This document shows, piece by piece, positions 42,139-50,589 of a DNA stretch of 64,000 nt (position 1 is its first letter; each line of letters starts with the position of its first letter). The DNA lies in the NCBI GenBank assembly GCA_958439205.1, contig OY288189.1, positions 1,027,001-1,091,000 on the forward strand, read 5' to 3'. This DNA comes from an uncultured Allorhizobium sp. (GTDB taxonomy: Bacteria > Pseudomonadota > Alphaproteobacteria > Rhizobiales > Rhizobiaceae). Both the position numbers and the translations under genes were made by a program. The notes beneath the pieces were generated by a model. It was not told the origin of the DNA and did not search any database. It worked only from the letters and a program-made list of their open reading frames with translations.

Positions 42139-43404
42139 CTACTTCGAAAGCGTGGCCTTGATTTCTGACACGGCTTCGGATTCCATCTGGCCCACGGTCG
42201 TCACTTCTCCGTCGGTGATCTTCCAGAGGCGGAAGGGGCCGGTGATGTCGCCGTACTGGTCGAAGCTCACAGGGCCGATGACGCCTTCATATTTGATCGG
42301 CTTGCCGTCCTTGAGCAGGTCGAGCGCCTTCTCGAATTCCGCCTTGCCTGCGTAGATTGGCGTGCCGCCGGGTGCTGTGACTTCCGAAATCGCCGTCTTG
42401 ATCGCGTCCTTGTCGGCCTTGCCAGCCTTGGCGATGGCCAGCGCCACGATGGCACCGGCATCGTAGGATCGGTCAGCTGCGGGAGCAGACGGTTCGATGC
42501 CACCGGAGAATTCGGCGTAGTTCGCGTTGAAGTATTCAGTCGAGGCCGTCGGCGTGGTTCCGGACGAGGTGCCATAGGCCTCGTTCAGATACTGTGGGCC
42601 GACGCTGGCGATGAAGTCCTTGGAATTCATTCCGTCATTGAACAGGAATTTCTGCACGCCGCCGCCGGAAATCCAGGCGCGGGCGATTGTCGCGCCGTCG
42701 ACCGGTGTCGAGACGAGGTAGAGCGCATCCGGCTCGCCTTCCATGGCGACTGAGGCCTCGGAGGAATAGCTCGCCTGCTTCTCGTTGTAGGGGGTCGTGG
42801 AGGTGATCGTTCCGCCGAGCTTGGTATAGGCGGCGGTGAACTCCTGCATCAGATTATTGCCGAAGTCGTTGTTGACGTGAATGATGGCGATCTTCTTCAT
42901 GCCCTGATCGAGCGCATATTTGGCTGCCGCCGTTCCCTGCAGCGCATCCGAGGTGATTGTGCGGAAGAAGACACCATTGGTCTTGCCCTCGCGGCCGAGT
43001 GCGGTCAGCGTCGGGGATGAAGATGCCGGAGACACCTGAACGACGCCTGCCGGAGCCGTAACGGAGGTGAGAATCGGGATCGAGACCGAGGAAATGATGC
43101 CGCCGATGATGACCGGCACCTTCTTGATGTTGACGAGCTGTGTGGCCTGGTCGACGGCGACGTTGCCCTGGCTCTGGCTGTCGCGGGTGTCCATGACCAG
43201 CTTGCAGCCGCCGACGCCACCTGCGTCGTTGAAGTCACGGAAGGCCATTTCAACGGACTTCGCGCCCGCCTTGCCATATTCGCCGGCAGGGCCCGTGAGC
43301 TCCATGACGACGCCGACGGTGATGTCGCATTCTTGCGCCGCGGCAGGTGCTGCACCGACCGCAATGCCCGCAAGCATGGTCGAAGCCAGGACGAGGCGTT
43401 TCAT
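42139..43404 (-). CDS. Branched-chain-amino-acid-type binding protein
   Basis: A 421-aa periplasmic binding protein of the LivJ/Peripla_BP_6 type. Signal peptide MKRLVLASTMLAGIAVGAAP with cleavage near residue 23. Motifs: TVGVVMELTGPAGEYGKAG and VPVIIGGIISSVSIPILTSV. ATG 43404 with AGGG 7 nt ahead is preferred; ATG 43422 would add six residues and is also possible. Its ATPases and permeases are encoded on the divergent operon (45644-49063). Last gene of its own operon, followed by a terminator. Ligand unknown; not necessarily a branched-chain amino acid. Confidence 0.92.
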   Translation of the reverse strand: MKRLVLASTMLAGIAVGAAPAAAQECDITVGVVMELTGPAGEYGKAGAKSVEMAFRDFNDAGGVGGCKLVMDTRDSQSQGNVAVDQATQLVNIKKVPVIIGGIISSVSIPILTSVTAPAGVVQVSPASSSPTLTALGREGKTNGVFFRTITSDALQGTAAAKYALDQGMKKIAIIHVNNDFGNNLMQEFTAAYTKLGGTITSTTPYNEKQASYSSEASVAMEGEPDALYLVSTPVDGATIARAWISGGGVQKFLFNDGMNSKDFIASVGPQYLNEAYGTSSGTTPTASTEYFNANYAEFSGGIEPSAPAADRSYDAGAIVALAIAKAGKADKDAIKTAISEVTAPGGTPIYAGKAEFEKALDLLKDGKPIKYEGVIGPVSFDQYGDITGPFRLWKITDGEVTTVGQMESEAVSEIKATLSK

Positions 43405-43423
43405 CTGATTTCCCTTGTTCATG

Positions 43424-44470
43424 TCATTCCCCTTTGTTGAGATTATATTTCATGATGCTGCCGTGACGCCCGGTGCGGTCCCGCTCGAGCGTATAGACGT
43501 CGCCTTCCAGTTCGCGTGCACCAGCGAGGGCGGCCTCGATCTCCGCAAGGTCTGCGTCTGACAGGACGACATTGGAAATGGCGAGGTTGGAGGCGAGGTG
43601 ATCGCGATTGCGCGCGCCGACGATGACTGCCGTCACACCGGGCCGGCGGAGCATGGCGGCACTGGCAATCGTTGCGATGTCTGTTGCATGGCGGTCGGCC
43701 ACTTTGCGAAGCGTCGACAGCAGTGCCTGGAACAGATCCCAGTCACCGAGATCGTCGATGATCAGCTTGTACTTGGTCAGCGAGCGGTTTTCGAGCGGAT
43801 GCTCTGGTTCTGCCTTGCCGAGCCAGCGGTCGGAGAGGAAGCCGCCGGCGACCGTGCCGTAGCAGAACAGCGCGAAGTCGTGGCGAGTCGCCAGGTCGAC
43901 CATGCGCTTTTCCGGGCGCCGGTCGAGCAGGGAATATTGCAGCTGCAGCGAGGTCAGCGGGATCCCGCCATCAAGGATGGCTGTCACATGGTCGCTGTCG
44001 AAATTGGTGGCGCTGATCTTGTCGATCCGCCCATCCTGCTGAAGCTCCTTCAGCCAGCCGAGCGTCTCCAGCCAGGCCGGCATCTCATAGTCCCACCAGT
44101 GAAACTGGACGACATCCAGCCGCTCCATGGCGAGCCGCTTGCGCGACGTGTCGATCACGCCTTCCACATAGGCCTTGGTGATCGTCGGCAGGACGCCGAG
44201 ATCGGGCACGAACTTCGTGTGGACGCGGATGCGATCGAGCGCGGCCTGACCCTGCATGTCGCGGTAACGCAGCCGGAAGCGCCCGATCAGGTCTTCCACG
44301 CCGGTGTAAATGTCCGCGCAGTCGAAGGTGGTTATGCCAGCGTCGGCGAAGGCCATCATGTCTTCGATGGCCGTCTCGTCATCGATGGCGCCATGGCCAC
44401 CGGCAAGCTGCCATCCGCCGCGAATGACGCGGGAGATCTCGTAACCGGGGGCGATCGAGATACGCTGCAT
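43424..44470 (-). CDS. Aldo/keto reductase
   Basis: A 348-aa NADPH-dependent reductase with a (beta/alpha)8 barrel. The catalytic tetrad is visible: Asp and Tyr in FDCADIYTGVED, Lys in VHTKFVPD, His in VQFHWWDYE. The cofactor-binding C-terminal part reads VTAVIVGARNRDHLASNL. It shares long stretches with the aldo/keto reductase half of the fusion at 49083-50543 (FHWW, LLDRR/LIDRR, GG-FLSDRWLG/GG-FLSEKWLG, SLTKYKL/RSKYKRF), so the two are paralogues in one transport cluster. Starts 1 nt after the TIGR04076 gene. Substrate unknown, presumably the imported compound or a product. Confidence 0.9.
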   Translation of the reverse strand: MQRISIAPGYEISRVIRGGWQLAGGHGAIDDETAIEDMMAFADAGITTFDCADIYTGVEDLIGRFRLRYRDMQGQAALDRIRVHTKFVPDLGVLPTITKAYVEGVIDTSRKRLAMERLDVVQFHWWDYEMPAWLETLGWLKELQQDGRIDKISATNFDSDHVTAILDGGIPLTSLQLQYSLLDRRPEKRMVDLATRHDFALFCYGTVAGGFLSDRWLGKAEPEHPLENRSLTKYKLIIDDLGDWDLFQALLSTLRKVADRHATDIATIASAAMLRRPGVTAVIVGARNRDHLASNLAISNVVLSDADLAEIEAALAGARELEGDVYTLERDRTGRHGSIMKYNLNKGE

Positions 44471-44471
44471 G

Positions 44472-44822
44472 TTACTCTTTTCCTTCGAGGGGCACGGCTG
44501 TCGTGGCGGCATGGCTGAAACGGCGAAGGCCTGTGCGCCGAATTCGCAATCGGGTGGAGCAGTTGGGATCCGGACAGGCTATGTCCGCATCCGTCGTCAT
44601 CCAGTCATGCGCATGGGTCGGGCGCTGCTTGGCGGCCAGCAAGGGAAGGACGGAGGCGAGGGAGTAAATCGATATTCCCTGTCCCGGTGGAAGATAGAGC
44701 ATTTCGCCGTGCAGCTCGAAATAGTCACCGGGCTTGGCGCCGCAATAGACGGCCCCACCCTCCGGGATCACCACCTCGACACGCAGGTCAAAAAGCTCGA
44801 ATGTGTCGTCGGTGCCGCTCAT
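44472..44822 (-). CDS. TIGR04076-family small protein
   Basis: A 116-aa soluble protein with the family pattern: YCGAKPGDYFELHGEMLYLPP, GQGISIYSLASVLPLLAAKQR and DWMTTDADIACPDPNCSTRLRI. Conserved cysteines (in YCG and CPDPNC) suggest metal binding. The family is of unknown function and is often found with aldo/keto reductases and transporter genes. Between the GntR gene (12 nt) and the reductase gene (1 nt), so part of that operon. Family call is from memory of the motif pattern. Confidence 0.75.
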   Translation of the reverse strand: MSGTDDTFELFDLRVEVVIPEGGAVYCGAKPGDYFELHGEMLYLPPGQGISIYSLASVLPLLAAKQRPTHAHDWMTTDADIACPDPNCSTRLRIRRTGLRRFSHAATTAVPLEGKE

Positions 44823-44834
44823 CGATGCTCTCCC

Positions 44835-45548
44835 TCACGCCGCTTCTTCGCCGGCGTCTAGACGCCCGCGCACGAGATCGAACGAGCGCCCGATATCATT
44901 GGAAAGCGCGTTCACCGCAGCCTGTTCATCGCGCGCTTCAAGGGCTTCGATCAGCGTCCAGTGGTGGTTCGTTGCGGCAAGGCCGCCTTGTTCGTCGTGG
45001 ATATGGGCGGCGGCACGGACCACCGGGCCTGACTGGAGCCAGAGGCTTTCGACCATCGGGATCAACACACGGGAGGAGGCGGCGCGATAGATCTGGAAAT
45101 GGAAGCGATGGTTGATTTCAGAGGTGATCGGGCCGACGTCCTGGCCATGCCGCTCGAAAGCTGCCTCGCAATCCCGGTTGATCTGTTTCAGGCTTTCGAT
45201 GTCTTCCGCCGTCAGCCTGTCACAGGCGAGCGCCACCAGGCGCCCCTCGATCAGGATGCGGGCGCGTTCCAGGTCGTCGAGGCGTTCGCGGGTGATCAGC
45301 GGCACGCGGACGGAGCGATTGGGCAAGGCTTCCAGTGCCTGTTCGGAGACGAGCCGGCCCAGCGCTTCTCGCACCGGCATGGTGCTCGTCTTCAGCCGAT
45401 CTGCCATGTCGACGATCCGCAGCATGTCGCCTGCGGCAAAGCCGCCGTTGATCAATGTGCGGCGCAGCTGGTCATAGACGCGATCCTGCAAGGTTTCCCG
45501 GCCGACAGGCGTGAGGAAGTCGTCCGATTGGCCAATCGTGTCCGTCAT
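44835..45548 (-). CDS. GntR-family regulator (FCD type) of LIV-type importer
   Basis: A 237-aa regulator with winged helix (MADRLKTSTMPVREALGRLV) and FCD domain (about 90-215) with metal-site residues (HRFHFQIYRAAS, HHWTLIEAL). First gene of the minus-strand operon that continues with TIGR04076, reductase and binding-protein genes, and divergent from the livG-type operon. The perfect palindrome at 45600-45611 lies between both start codons. It likely regulates both directions. Confidence 0.92.
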   Translation of the reverse strand: MTDTIGQSDDFLTPVGRETLQDRVYDQLRRTLINGGFAAGDMLRIVDMADRLKTSTMPVREALGRLVSEQALEALPNRSVRVPLITRERLDDLERARILIEGRLVALACDRLTAEDIESLKQINRDCEAAFERHGQDVGPITSEINHRFHFQIYRAASSRVLIPMVESLWLQSGPVVRAAAHIHDEQGGLAATNHHWTLIEALEARDEQAAVNALSNDIGRSFDLVRGRLDAGEEAA

Positions 45549-45599
45549 CCCGCCTCCAAGCCTCCCGGAAATATCGGTTGATTTTCGCGTCCACGTAAA

Positions 45600-45611
45600 G
45601 TTTGATCAAAC
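45600..45611. promoter_or_regulatory. Palindrome GTTTGATCAAAC, candidate GntR operator
   Basis: A 12-bp perfect palindrome 51 bp before the GntR start and 32 bp before the livG-type start. A related half-site, GGATCAAATC, follows at 45617-45626. Position between divergent operons and form (TTGATCAA core) fit a GntR/FCD operator. Confidence 0.6.
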
Positions 45612-45643
45612 ATCACGGATCAAATCAAGGCTCATTTTTGAAG

Positions 45644-46456
45644 ATGGCTGCCGCCCATTCCCAACCATCAGGATCGTTTCAGAGTGCCGCAGCACCGCCT
45701 GCTATCGAAGCGCGGCATCTGACGAAGCATTTCGATGGACTGACCGTGGTCTCCGACATGTCGCTTCAGCTTGCCCGGGGCGAGATCCTGGGCCTGATCG
45801 GCCCGAATGGTGCGGGCAAGACCACCATGTTCAATCTGCTGGCAGGCAGCCTGAAGCCCAGTTCTGGCGAGATTTGGGTCGAGGGGCGTGAAGTCTCGAG
45901 CCAAGCGCCGGAGCAGCGCATCGCCCATGGGGTCGCGCGGACCTTTCAGATTCCGCGGCCTTTTCTGGAAATGAGCGTGCTTGAGAACCTCCTGGTCGGC
46001 GCTCAGAAGCAGACGGGCGAAGGCCTGTTTGCCAATTTCCTAAAAGCTGGTCTGGTGCGCCGCGAAGAAAAGGCAGCACTTGAGAAAGCACATGCAATCC
46101 TGGAGTTCGTCACGCTTTCGCGGCTGGCCCATGAACCCGCGCGCGTGCTGTCCGGCGGGCAGCGCAAGCTTCTGGAACTCGCGCGCGTCCTGATGGCTGA
46201 CCCGCAGGTGATCCTGCTCGATGAGCCGGCCGCGGGGGTGAACCCGGCTTTGCTCGAAGTGATCATGGAGCGGGTGATGGCGTTGAATGCCGAGGGCAAG
46301 TCCATTCTCCTCATCGAACACAACATGGACATGGTCTCGAGGCTGTGCTCGCGGGTGGTGGCCATGGCGCTCGGCAAGCTGCTTGCCGAGGGTGCGCCGG
46401 CTGATGTGGCCGCTAATCCCTCAGTCATCGAAGCCTATCTTGGCGGTGGTGCATGA
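45644..46456 (+). CDS. LIV-type ABC transporter ATPase, LivG type
   Basis: A 270-aa ATPase: Walker A GPNGAGKTTMFNLLAG, Q-loop TFQIPRPFLEMSV, signature LSGGQRKLLELAR, Walker B VILLDEPAAGVNP and H-loop LIEHNMDMV. ATG 45644 is used; the frame is open to TTG 45602, inside the operator palindrome. The ribosome-binding site is weak (TTGAAG). An N-terminal extension of about 20 Ala/Ser/Pro-rich residues precedes the ATPase fold. First gene of a five-gene operon. Confidence 0.93.
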   Translation: MAAAHSQPSGSFQSAAAPPAIEARHLTKHFDGLTVVSDMSLQLARGEILGLIGPNGAGKTTMFNLLAGSLKPSSGEIWVEGREVSSQAPEQRIAHGVARTFQIPRPFLEMSVLENLLVGAQKQTGEGLFANFLKAGLVRREEKAALEKAHAILEFVTLSRLAHEPARVLSGGQRKLLELARVLMADPQVILLDEPAAGVNPALLEVIMERVMALNAEGKSILLIEHNMDMVSRLCSRVVAMALGKLLAEGAPADVAANPSVIEAYLGGGA

Positions 46457-47199
46457 TCGACCCGGTTCTCAACACCTCGGCGCTGGTCGCGGGCTATGAG
46501 CCGGATCTTCCCATTGTTCGCGGCGTGGATTTTTCCGTCGCACAGGGTGAACTCGTCATCCTCTTGGGTCCGAATGGCGCTGGCAAATCCACGTTCGTCA
46601 AGGCGATTGCCGGCATGGTGCCGGTGCATTCCGGTCGGATTCATCTGGCAGGCCGGGACATCACGGATGTCGCTCCCCATCGCAAACTGGCCGAAGGTCT
46701 GGCCTTCGTGCCACAGACGGAGAATGTCTTTGCCAGCATGAGCATCCTGGAAAACCTCCAGATCGCCGTGGCTCTCCTGCCGAAATCGGAACGTAACTTT
46801 GCCATCGAGACGATGCTGACGCGCTTTCCGGATCTTGCCGTCAAGCCGAAGCGTCTGGCGGGCGCGCTCTCCGGCGGTCAGCGGCAGATGCTGGCCGTGG
46901 CGCGCGCCCTGGCGCTCAATCCACCGGTGCTCATCCTTGACGAACCATCCGCCGGTCTCTCGCCGAAAATCGTCGGTGAAGTCTTTTCCATGCTCAAGCG
47001 TATCAATGGCGAGGGCGTGACGATTGTTCTGGTCGAGCAGAACGTCAAGGCGGCCATGGCGATTGCCGATCGCGCCGTCATCCTGGCCGAAGGGCAGATC
47101 CGCCACGAGGGGACACCTGAGGATCTTGCTGATGATCCACTCATCGGCAAGATCTATCTGGGCACAACGGGGCGTGCAGCCAGTGAGGTGGCGCCATGA
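46453..47199 (+). CDS. LIV-type ABC transporter ATPase, LivF type
   Basis: A 248-aa ATPase: Walker A GPNGAGKSTFVKAIAG, signature LSGGQRQMLAVARAL, Walker B LILDEPSAGLSP and H-loop LVEQNVKAAM. Pairs with the LivG-type protein. Both its start and its stop overlap neighbouring genes by 4 nt. Confidence 0.94.
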   Translation: MIDPVLNTSALVAGYEPDLPIVRGVDFSVAQGELVILLGPNGAGKSTFVKAIAGMVPVHSGRIHLAGRDITDVAPHRKLAEGLAFVPQTENVFASMSILENLQIAVALLPKSERNFAIETMLTRFPDLAVKPKRLAGALSGGQRQMLAVARALALNPPVLILDEPSAGLSPKIVGEVFSMLKRINGEGVTIVLVEQNVKAAMAIADRAVILAEGQIRHEGTPEDLADDPLIGKIYLGTTGRAASEVAP

Positions 47200-48107
47200 A
47201 CCCGCAATTCCTGATGGATGGACTGATTGCAGGCGCGATTATCGGCCTGGGTGCAGTTGGTGTCACGCTCACCTATTCGATCCTGCGCTTCTCCAATTTT
47301 GCGCATGGTGAGCTTCTGTCCTGGGGCGCCTATCTCGCACTCGGTATCAGCAGCGCGCTGGGCGTATTGGCATCAGGGCTTACCACGCCGATTGGGCCGT
47401 TCTCCTTCGGTTGGTCGCTGCCGATCGCAGCGGTGCTGGCCATCGTATTGACGGGGCTCCTGGCGCTTGCCGTGGACGCCGCGCTGTTTTCGAGCTTCCG
47501 GCGGCGCGGCAGCGCGATCATCATCATGGTCATGGCAAGCTTCGGTGCGTCACTTGCGCTGCGCAGTCTGCTCGAATTTCTCTTTACCTCGAAGCCCGCC
47601 TATTTCAGCCAGGCGCTGCAGATTGCCATGAAGCTGGGGCTGGGTCTCAGAGCAACGCCGGACCAGCTGGCCATGCTGGCTGTCGCGCTGGTCTCTGTCA
47701 TCACCGTTCATCTCGTCATGACGCGGACGGATATCGGCCGAGCCATGCGCGCGGTCAGCGAAAACCCCGGCCTTGCCGGTATCGCCGGCATCGATGTCCG
47801 CCGGGTCATCCGAACCGCCTGGTTCCTGGGCGCCGCACTTGCCTGCGTCGCCGGCATCATGAGCGGCCTGATCATCCAGATCCGTCCCTATCTCGGGCAT
47901 GACCTTCTGTTGCCCTTGTTTGCGGCCGCCATTCTTGGGGGTATCGGCTCGGTTCCAGGCGCCATGATTGCCGGCCTGTTCATCGGCCTTTCGGAAGCCT
48001 TCACGGTCCAGCTTATCGGAGCCGAATGGCGGGCGGCGGTGTCCTTTGCCATCCTGATTGCGGTTCTTCTCGTCCGCCCCCGCGGCCTGTTCGGAAAAGC
48101 GACATGA
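47196..48107 (+). CDS. LIV-type ABC permease, LivH type
   Basis: A 303-aa inner-membrane permease with about eight helices. Family marks: GLGAVGVTLTYSILRFSNFAHGE near the start and RAVSENPGLAGIAGIDV in the coupling loop; it ends RPRGLFGKAT. Partner of the LivM-type protein, with which it overlaps by 4 nt. Confidence 0.94.
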   Translation: MNPQFLMDGLIAGAIIGLGAVGVTLTYSILRFSNFAHGELLSWGAYLALGISSALGVLASGLTTPIGPFSFGWSLPIAAVLAIVLTGLLALAVDAALFSSFRRRGSAIIIMVMASFGASLALRSLLEFLFTSKPAYFSQALQIAMKLGLGLRATPDQLAMLAVALVSVITVHLVMTRTDIGRAMRAVSENPGLAGIAGIDVRRVIRTAWFLGAALACVAGIMSGLIIQIRPYLGHDLLLPLFAAAILGGIGSVPGAMIAGLFIGLSEAFTVQLIGAEWRAAVSFAILIAVLLVRPRGLFGKAT

Positions 48108-49063
48108 GCATCGATCTTATCGCCTATGGCGCCTTCTTCCTGACCATGGCTTTCACCTATGCAATCATCTGCCTGGGGCTGAATGTTCAGTGGGGGATGA
48201 CGGGTTTGTTCAATGTCGGCATAGCCGCGTTCGTCGCGGTCGGCGCCTATACCTCGGCTATTCTGACGACGCCGGAAACGGCAGAGCGCTTTGGCGGCTT
48301 CGGCATGCCGATTGCCGTTGGGTGGCTGGGAGCTGCCATCGTCTCGGGATTGCTTTCCTGGGCCGTCGGTGCGCTGACGATCCGGCTCAGATCCGACTAC
48401 CTTGCCATCGCAACCTTCGGCGTCGCCGTCACCGTCCAGCTCTGCATGCTTAATCTGCAGAGCGTCACCGGCGGGGCCTTCGGGATCGGCTTCATTCCGC
48501 GCCCCTTCGCCGATTTGCAGGGCAATGCGCTGCTCTTCAGTCTCGCCAATTGCGGCCTCATGGCCCTCGTCGTGCTTGTCCTCTATCTCGGCCTACAGCA
48601 TTTGTCGCGCAGCCCCTGGGGACGCGTCTTGCGGGCGATCCGCGAAGACGAGGTGGCCGCCCAGGCGCTTGGCAAGCGGCCTGTCCACTTTCGCCTGCAG
48701 GCGTTCACCGTCGGCGGCGCCATCATGGGCCTTGCAGGGGCCGCCCAGGCACACTTCATCGGCTTCATCGCGCCCGACAACTATATGCCGGTCCTCACCT
48801 TCCAGGTCTGGGCGATGTTGATCGTCGGCGGCTCCGGCAACAATCGCGGTGCGATTGCCGGCGCCATTCTCGTCTGGGGACTCTGGGCTCTCACGGCCGC
48901 TGCCGTTTCCGCCTTCGTTCCGCCTGAGGAGCAGGCGCGCGCCGCCGCCTTGCAGATCGTCGCCATCGGCGTCGGGCTCTGCCTCATGCTCCTGCTGCGC
49001 CCGCGCGGCCTGTTTGGCGAGGTGAGCCCGCTCGCGCGCCTGAGCCGCAACAAACAATCCTGA
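48104..49063 (+). CDS. LIV-type ABC permease, LivM type
   Basis: A 319-aa inner-membrane permease with about nine helices. Family marks: GLNVQWGMTGLFNVGIAAFVAVG, IRLRSDYLAIATFG and RAIREDEVAAQALGK. ATG 48104 overlaps the LivH-type stop (ATGA); a longer frame upstream is only the shadow of that gene. With the binding protein at 42139 it completes a five-component importer. Confidence 0.94.
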   Translation: MSIDLIAYGAFFLTMAFTYAIICLGLNVQWGMTGLFNVGIAAFVAVGAYTSAILTTPETAERFGGFGMPIAVGWLGAAIVSGLLSWAVGALTIRLRSDYLAIATFGVAVTVQLCMLNLQSVTGGAFGIGFIPRPFADLQGNALLFSLANCGLMALVVLVLYLGLQHLSRSPWGRVLRAIREDEVAAQALGKRPVHFRLQAFTVGGAIMGLAGAAQAHFIGFIAPDNYMPVLTFQVWAMLIVGGSGNNRGAIAGAILVWGLWALTAAAVSAFVPPEEQARAAALQIVAIGVGLCLMLLLRPRGLFGEVSPLARLSRNKQS

Positions 49064-49082
49064 CCATCGAGGAATGATCTCC

Positions 49083-50543
49083 GTGTCCCAGCATCCCGAC
49101 CGCATCAATCTCACCCCGGACCTGTCGATCAGCCGTCTCGTCTGCGGCCTCTGGCAGGTTGCGGACATCGAAAAGAATGGTGAAATAGTCGATCCGGAGC
49201 AGGGGGCTGATGCGCTTCAGGCCTATGCGGAGGCCGGGTTCGACAGCTTCGACATGGCCGATCACTATGGGTCAGCAGAGATCATCACCGGCCATCTCCT
49301 GAAGCGCTATGCCGCTGGCGAAAAGCGACCGGTGGCCTTCACCAAATGGTGCCCCGAGCCCGGTCCGATGACGCGCGATGTGGTGCGCCGGGGTGTGGAG
49401 GACAGGCTTGCCCGTCTCGGCGTCGACAAGGTCGACCTTCTGCAATTCCATTGGTGGACATTCGAACACCCGGCCTGGCTCGATGCGCTGCATGAAATGC
49501 AGGCGATGAAGGAGGAGGGGCTGATCGGTGCCCTCGGCCTCACCAATTTCGATGCTGCCCATCTCAATCTTGCACTGTCAGACGGGATCGAGATCGCCAG
49601 CAACCAGGTCTCCTTTTCCCTGATCGACAGGCGCGCCGCTGGCGATTTATCGTCCCTTTGCCTCAAGCGCGGCGTGAAGCTTCTGGCCTATGGCACGCTT
49701 TGCGGCGGCTTCCTGTCGGAGAAGTGGCTCGGTCAGCCGGAGCCTGCGTCTATCCCCGACTGGAGCCGCTCGAAATACAAGCGCTTCATAGATACCGCCG
49801 GCGGATGGAGCGTCTATCAGGGTATTCTGCGGGCGGCATCCACGATCGCCCGCAAACACGGGGTCTCGATCTCCAACGTCGCCAGCCGCTGGGTTCTCGA
49901 ACATCCGGCGGTTGCTGCCACCATCATTGGAGCAAGACTGGGTGAAAACGAGCATCGCAACGACAACTTGAAGGTCTTTACCTTCGCACTGGATGCGGAT
50001 GATCGGGCTCTGCTCGACGGCGCCTTTACTGAGGCCACACCCATTCCCGGCGATTGCGGCGATGAGTATCGCAAGCCTCCGTTCCTGACCGCATCCGGGG
50101 ACCTCAGTCATCACCTCGATGCGATCCCGTCCGTCTACACGGCGGTTCCCGTGCCGGGGCGCGACGGTCGGATGCGCGTTTCCTCCGGCAGCATCTGGGA
50201 GCCGCTGGCCGGTTACAGCCGGGCCGTGCGGGTCGGCGACCGCATCCTGGTATCGGGCACGACGGCGACCCACGGCAGTAACCGTTGTGTGGCGCCTGGC
50301 GATCCTGGCGCGCAGGCAACCTATATTCTCGACAAGATCGCAGCTTCCATCTCGGCTCTCGGAGGAAAGATGGAGGATGTCGTCCGCACGCGCATCTATC
50401 TCAAGGATGCATCACAGTGGGAACCTGTCTCTCGTGCCCATGGCCGCTTCTTCTCCGAGGTGCTTCCGGCGAACACCTTGATCGAAGCCGGGGGCCTCGT
50501 CGGCGAGTATGAAGTCGAGATTGAAGCGGAAGCCGTGGTTTGA
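49083..50543 (+). CDS. Aldo/keto reductase fused to a RidA-like domain
   Basis: A 486-aa two-domain protein. Residues 1 to about 325 are an aldo/keto reductase barrel with an intact tetrad (FDMADHYGSAE, AFTKWCPE, LQFHWWTFE), paralogous to the gene at 43424. Residues about 354-486 are a YjgF/RidA-type domain (VGDRILVSGTTATHG, VVRTRIYLKDASQW, VEIEAEAVV). In RidA deaminases a catalytic Arg lies in the P-(A/T)-R-S stretch before the last strand; here it reads LPANTLIEA, with Asn at about 464. ATG 49074 touches the GAGGA site with no spacing, so GTG 49083, 8 nt after it, is preferred. Last gene of the importer operon. Substrate unknown. Confidence 0.88.
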   Translation: MSQHPDRINLTPDLSISRLVCGLWQVADIEKNGEIVDPEQGADALQAYAEAGFDSFDMADHYGSAEIITGHLLKRYAAGEKRPVAFTKWCPEPGPMTRDVVRRGVEDRLARLGVDKVDLLQFHWWTFEHPAWLDALHEMQAMKEEGLIGALGLTNFDAAHLNLALSDGIEIASNQVSFSLIDRRAAGDLSSLCLKRGVKLLAYGTLCGGFLSEKWLGQPEPASIPDWSRSKYKRFIDTAGGWSVYQGILRAASTIARKHGVSISNVASRWVLEHPAVAATIIGARLGENEHRNDNLKVFTFALDADDRALLDGAFTEATPIPGDCGDEYRKPPFLTASGDLSHHLDAIPSVYTAVPVPGRDGRMRVSSGSIWEPLAGYSRAVRVGDRILVSGTTATHGSNRCVAPGDPGAQATYILDKIAASISALGGKMEDVVRTRIYLKDASQWEPVSRAHGRFFSEVLPANTLIEAGGLVGEYEVEIEAEAVV

Positions 50544-50589
50544 GTTTTCCTGGTGGGCTGCAGCGGAGCAGCGCCGCCTGACTATCTAG

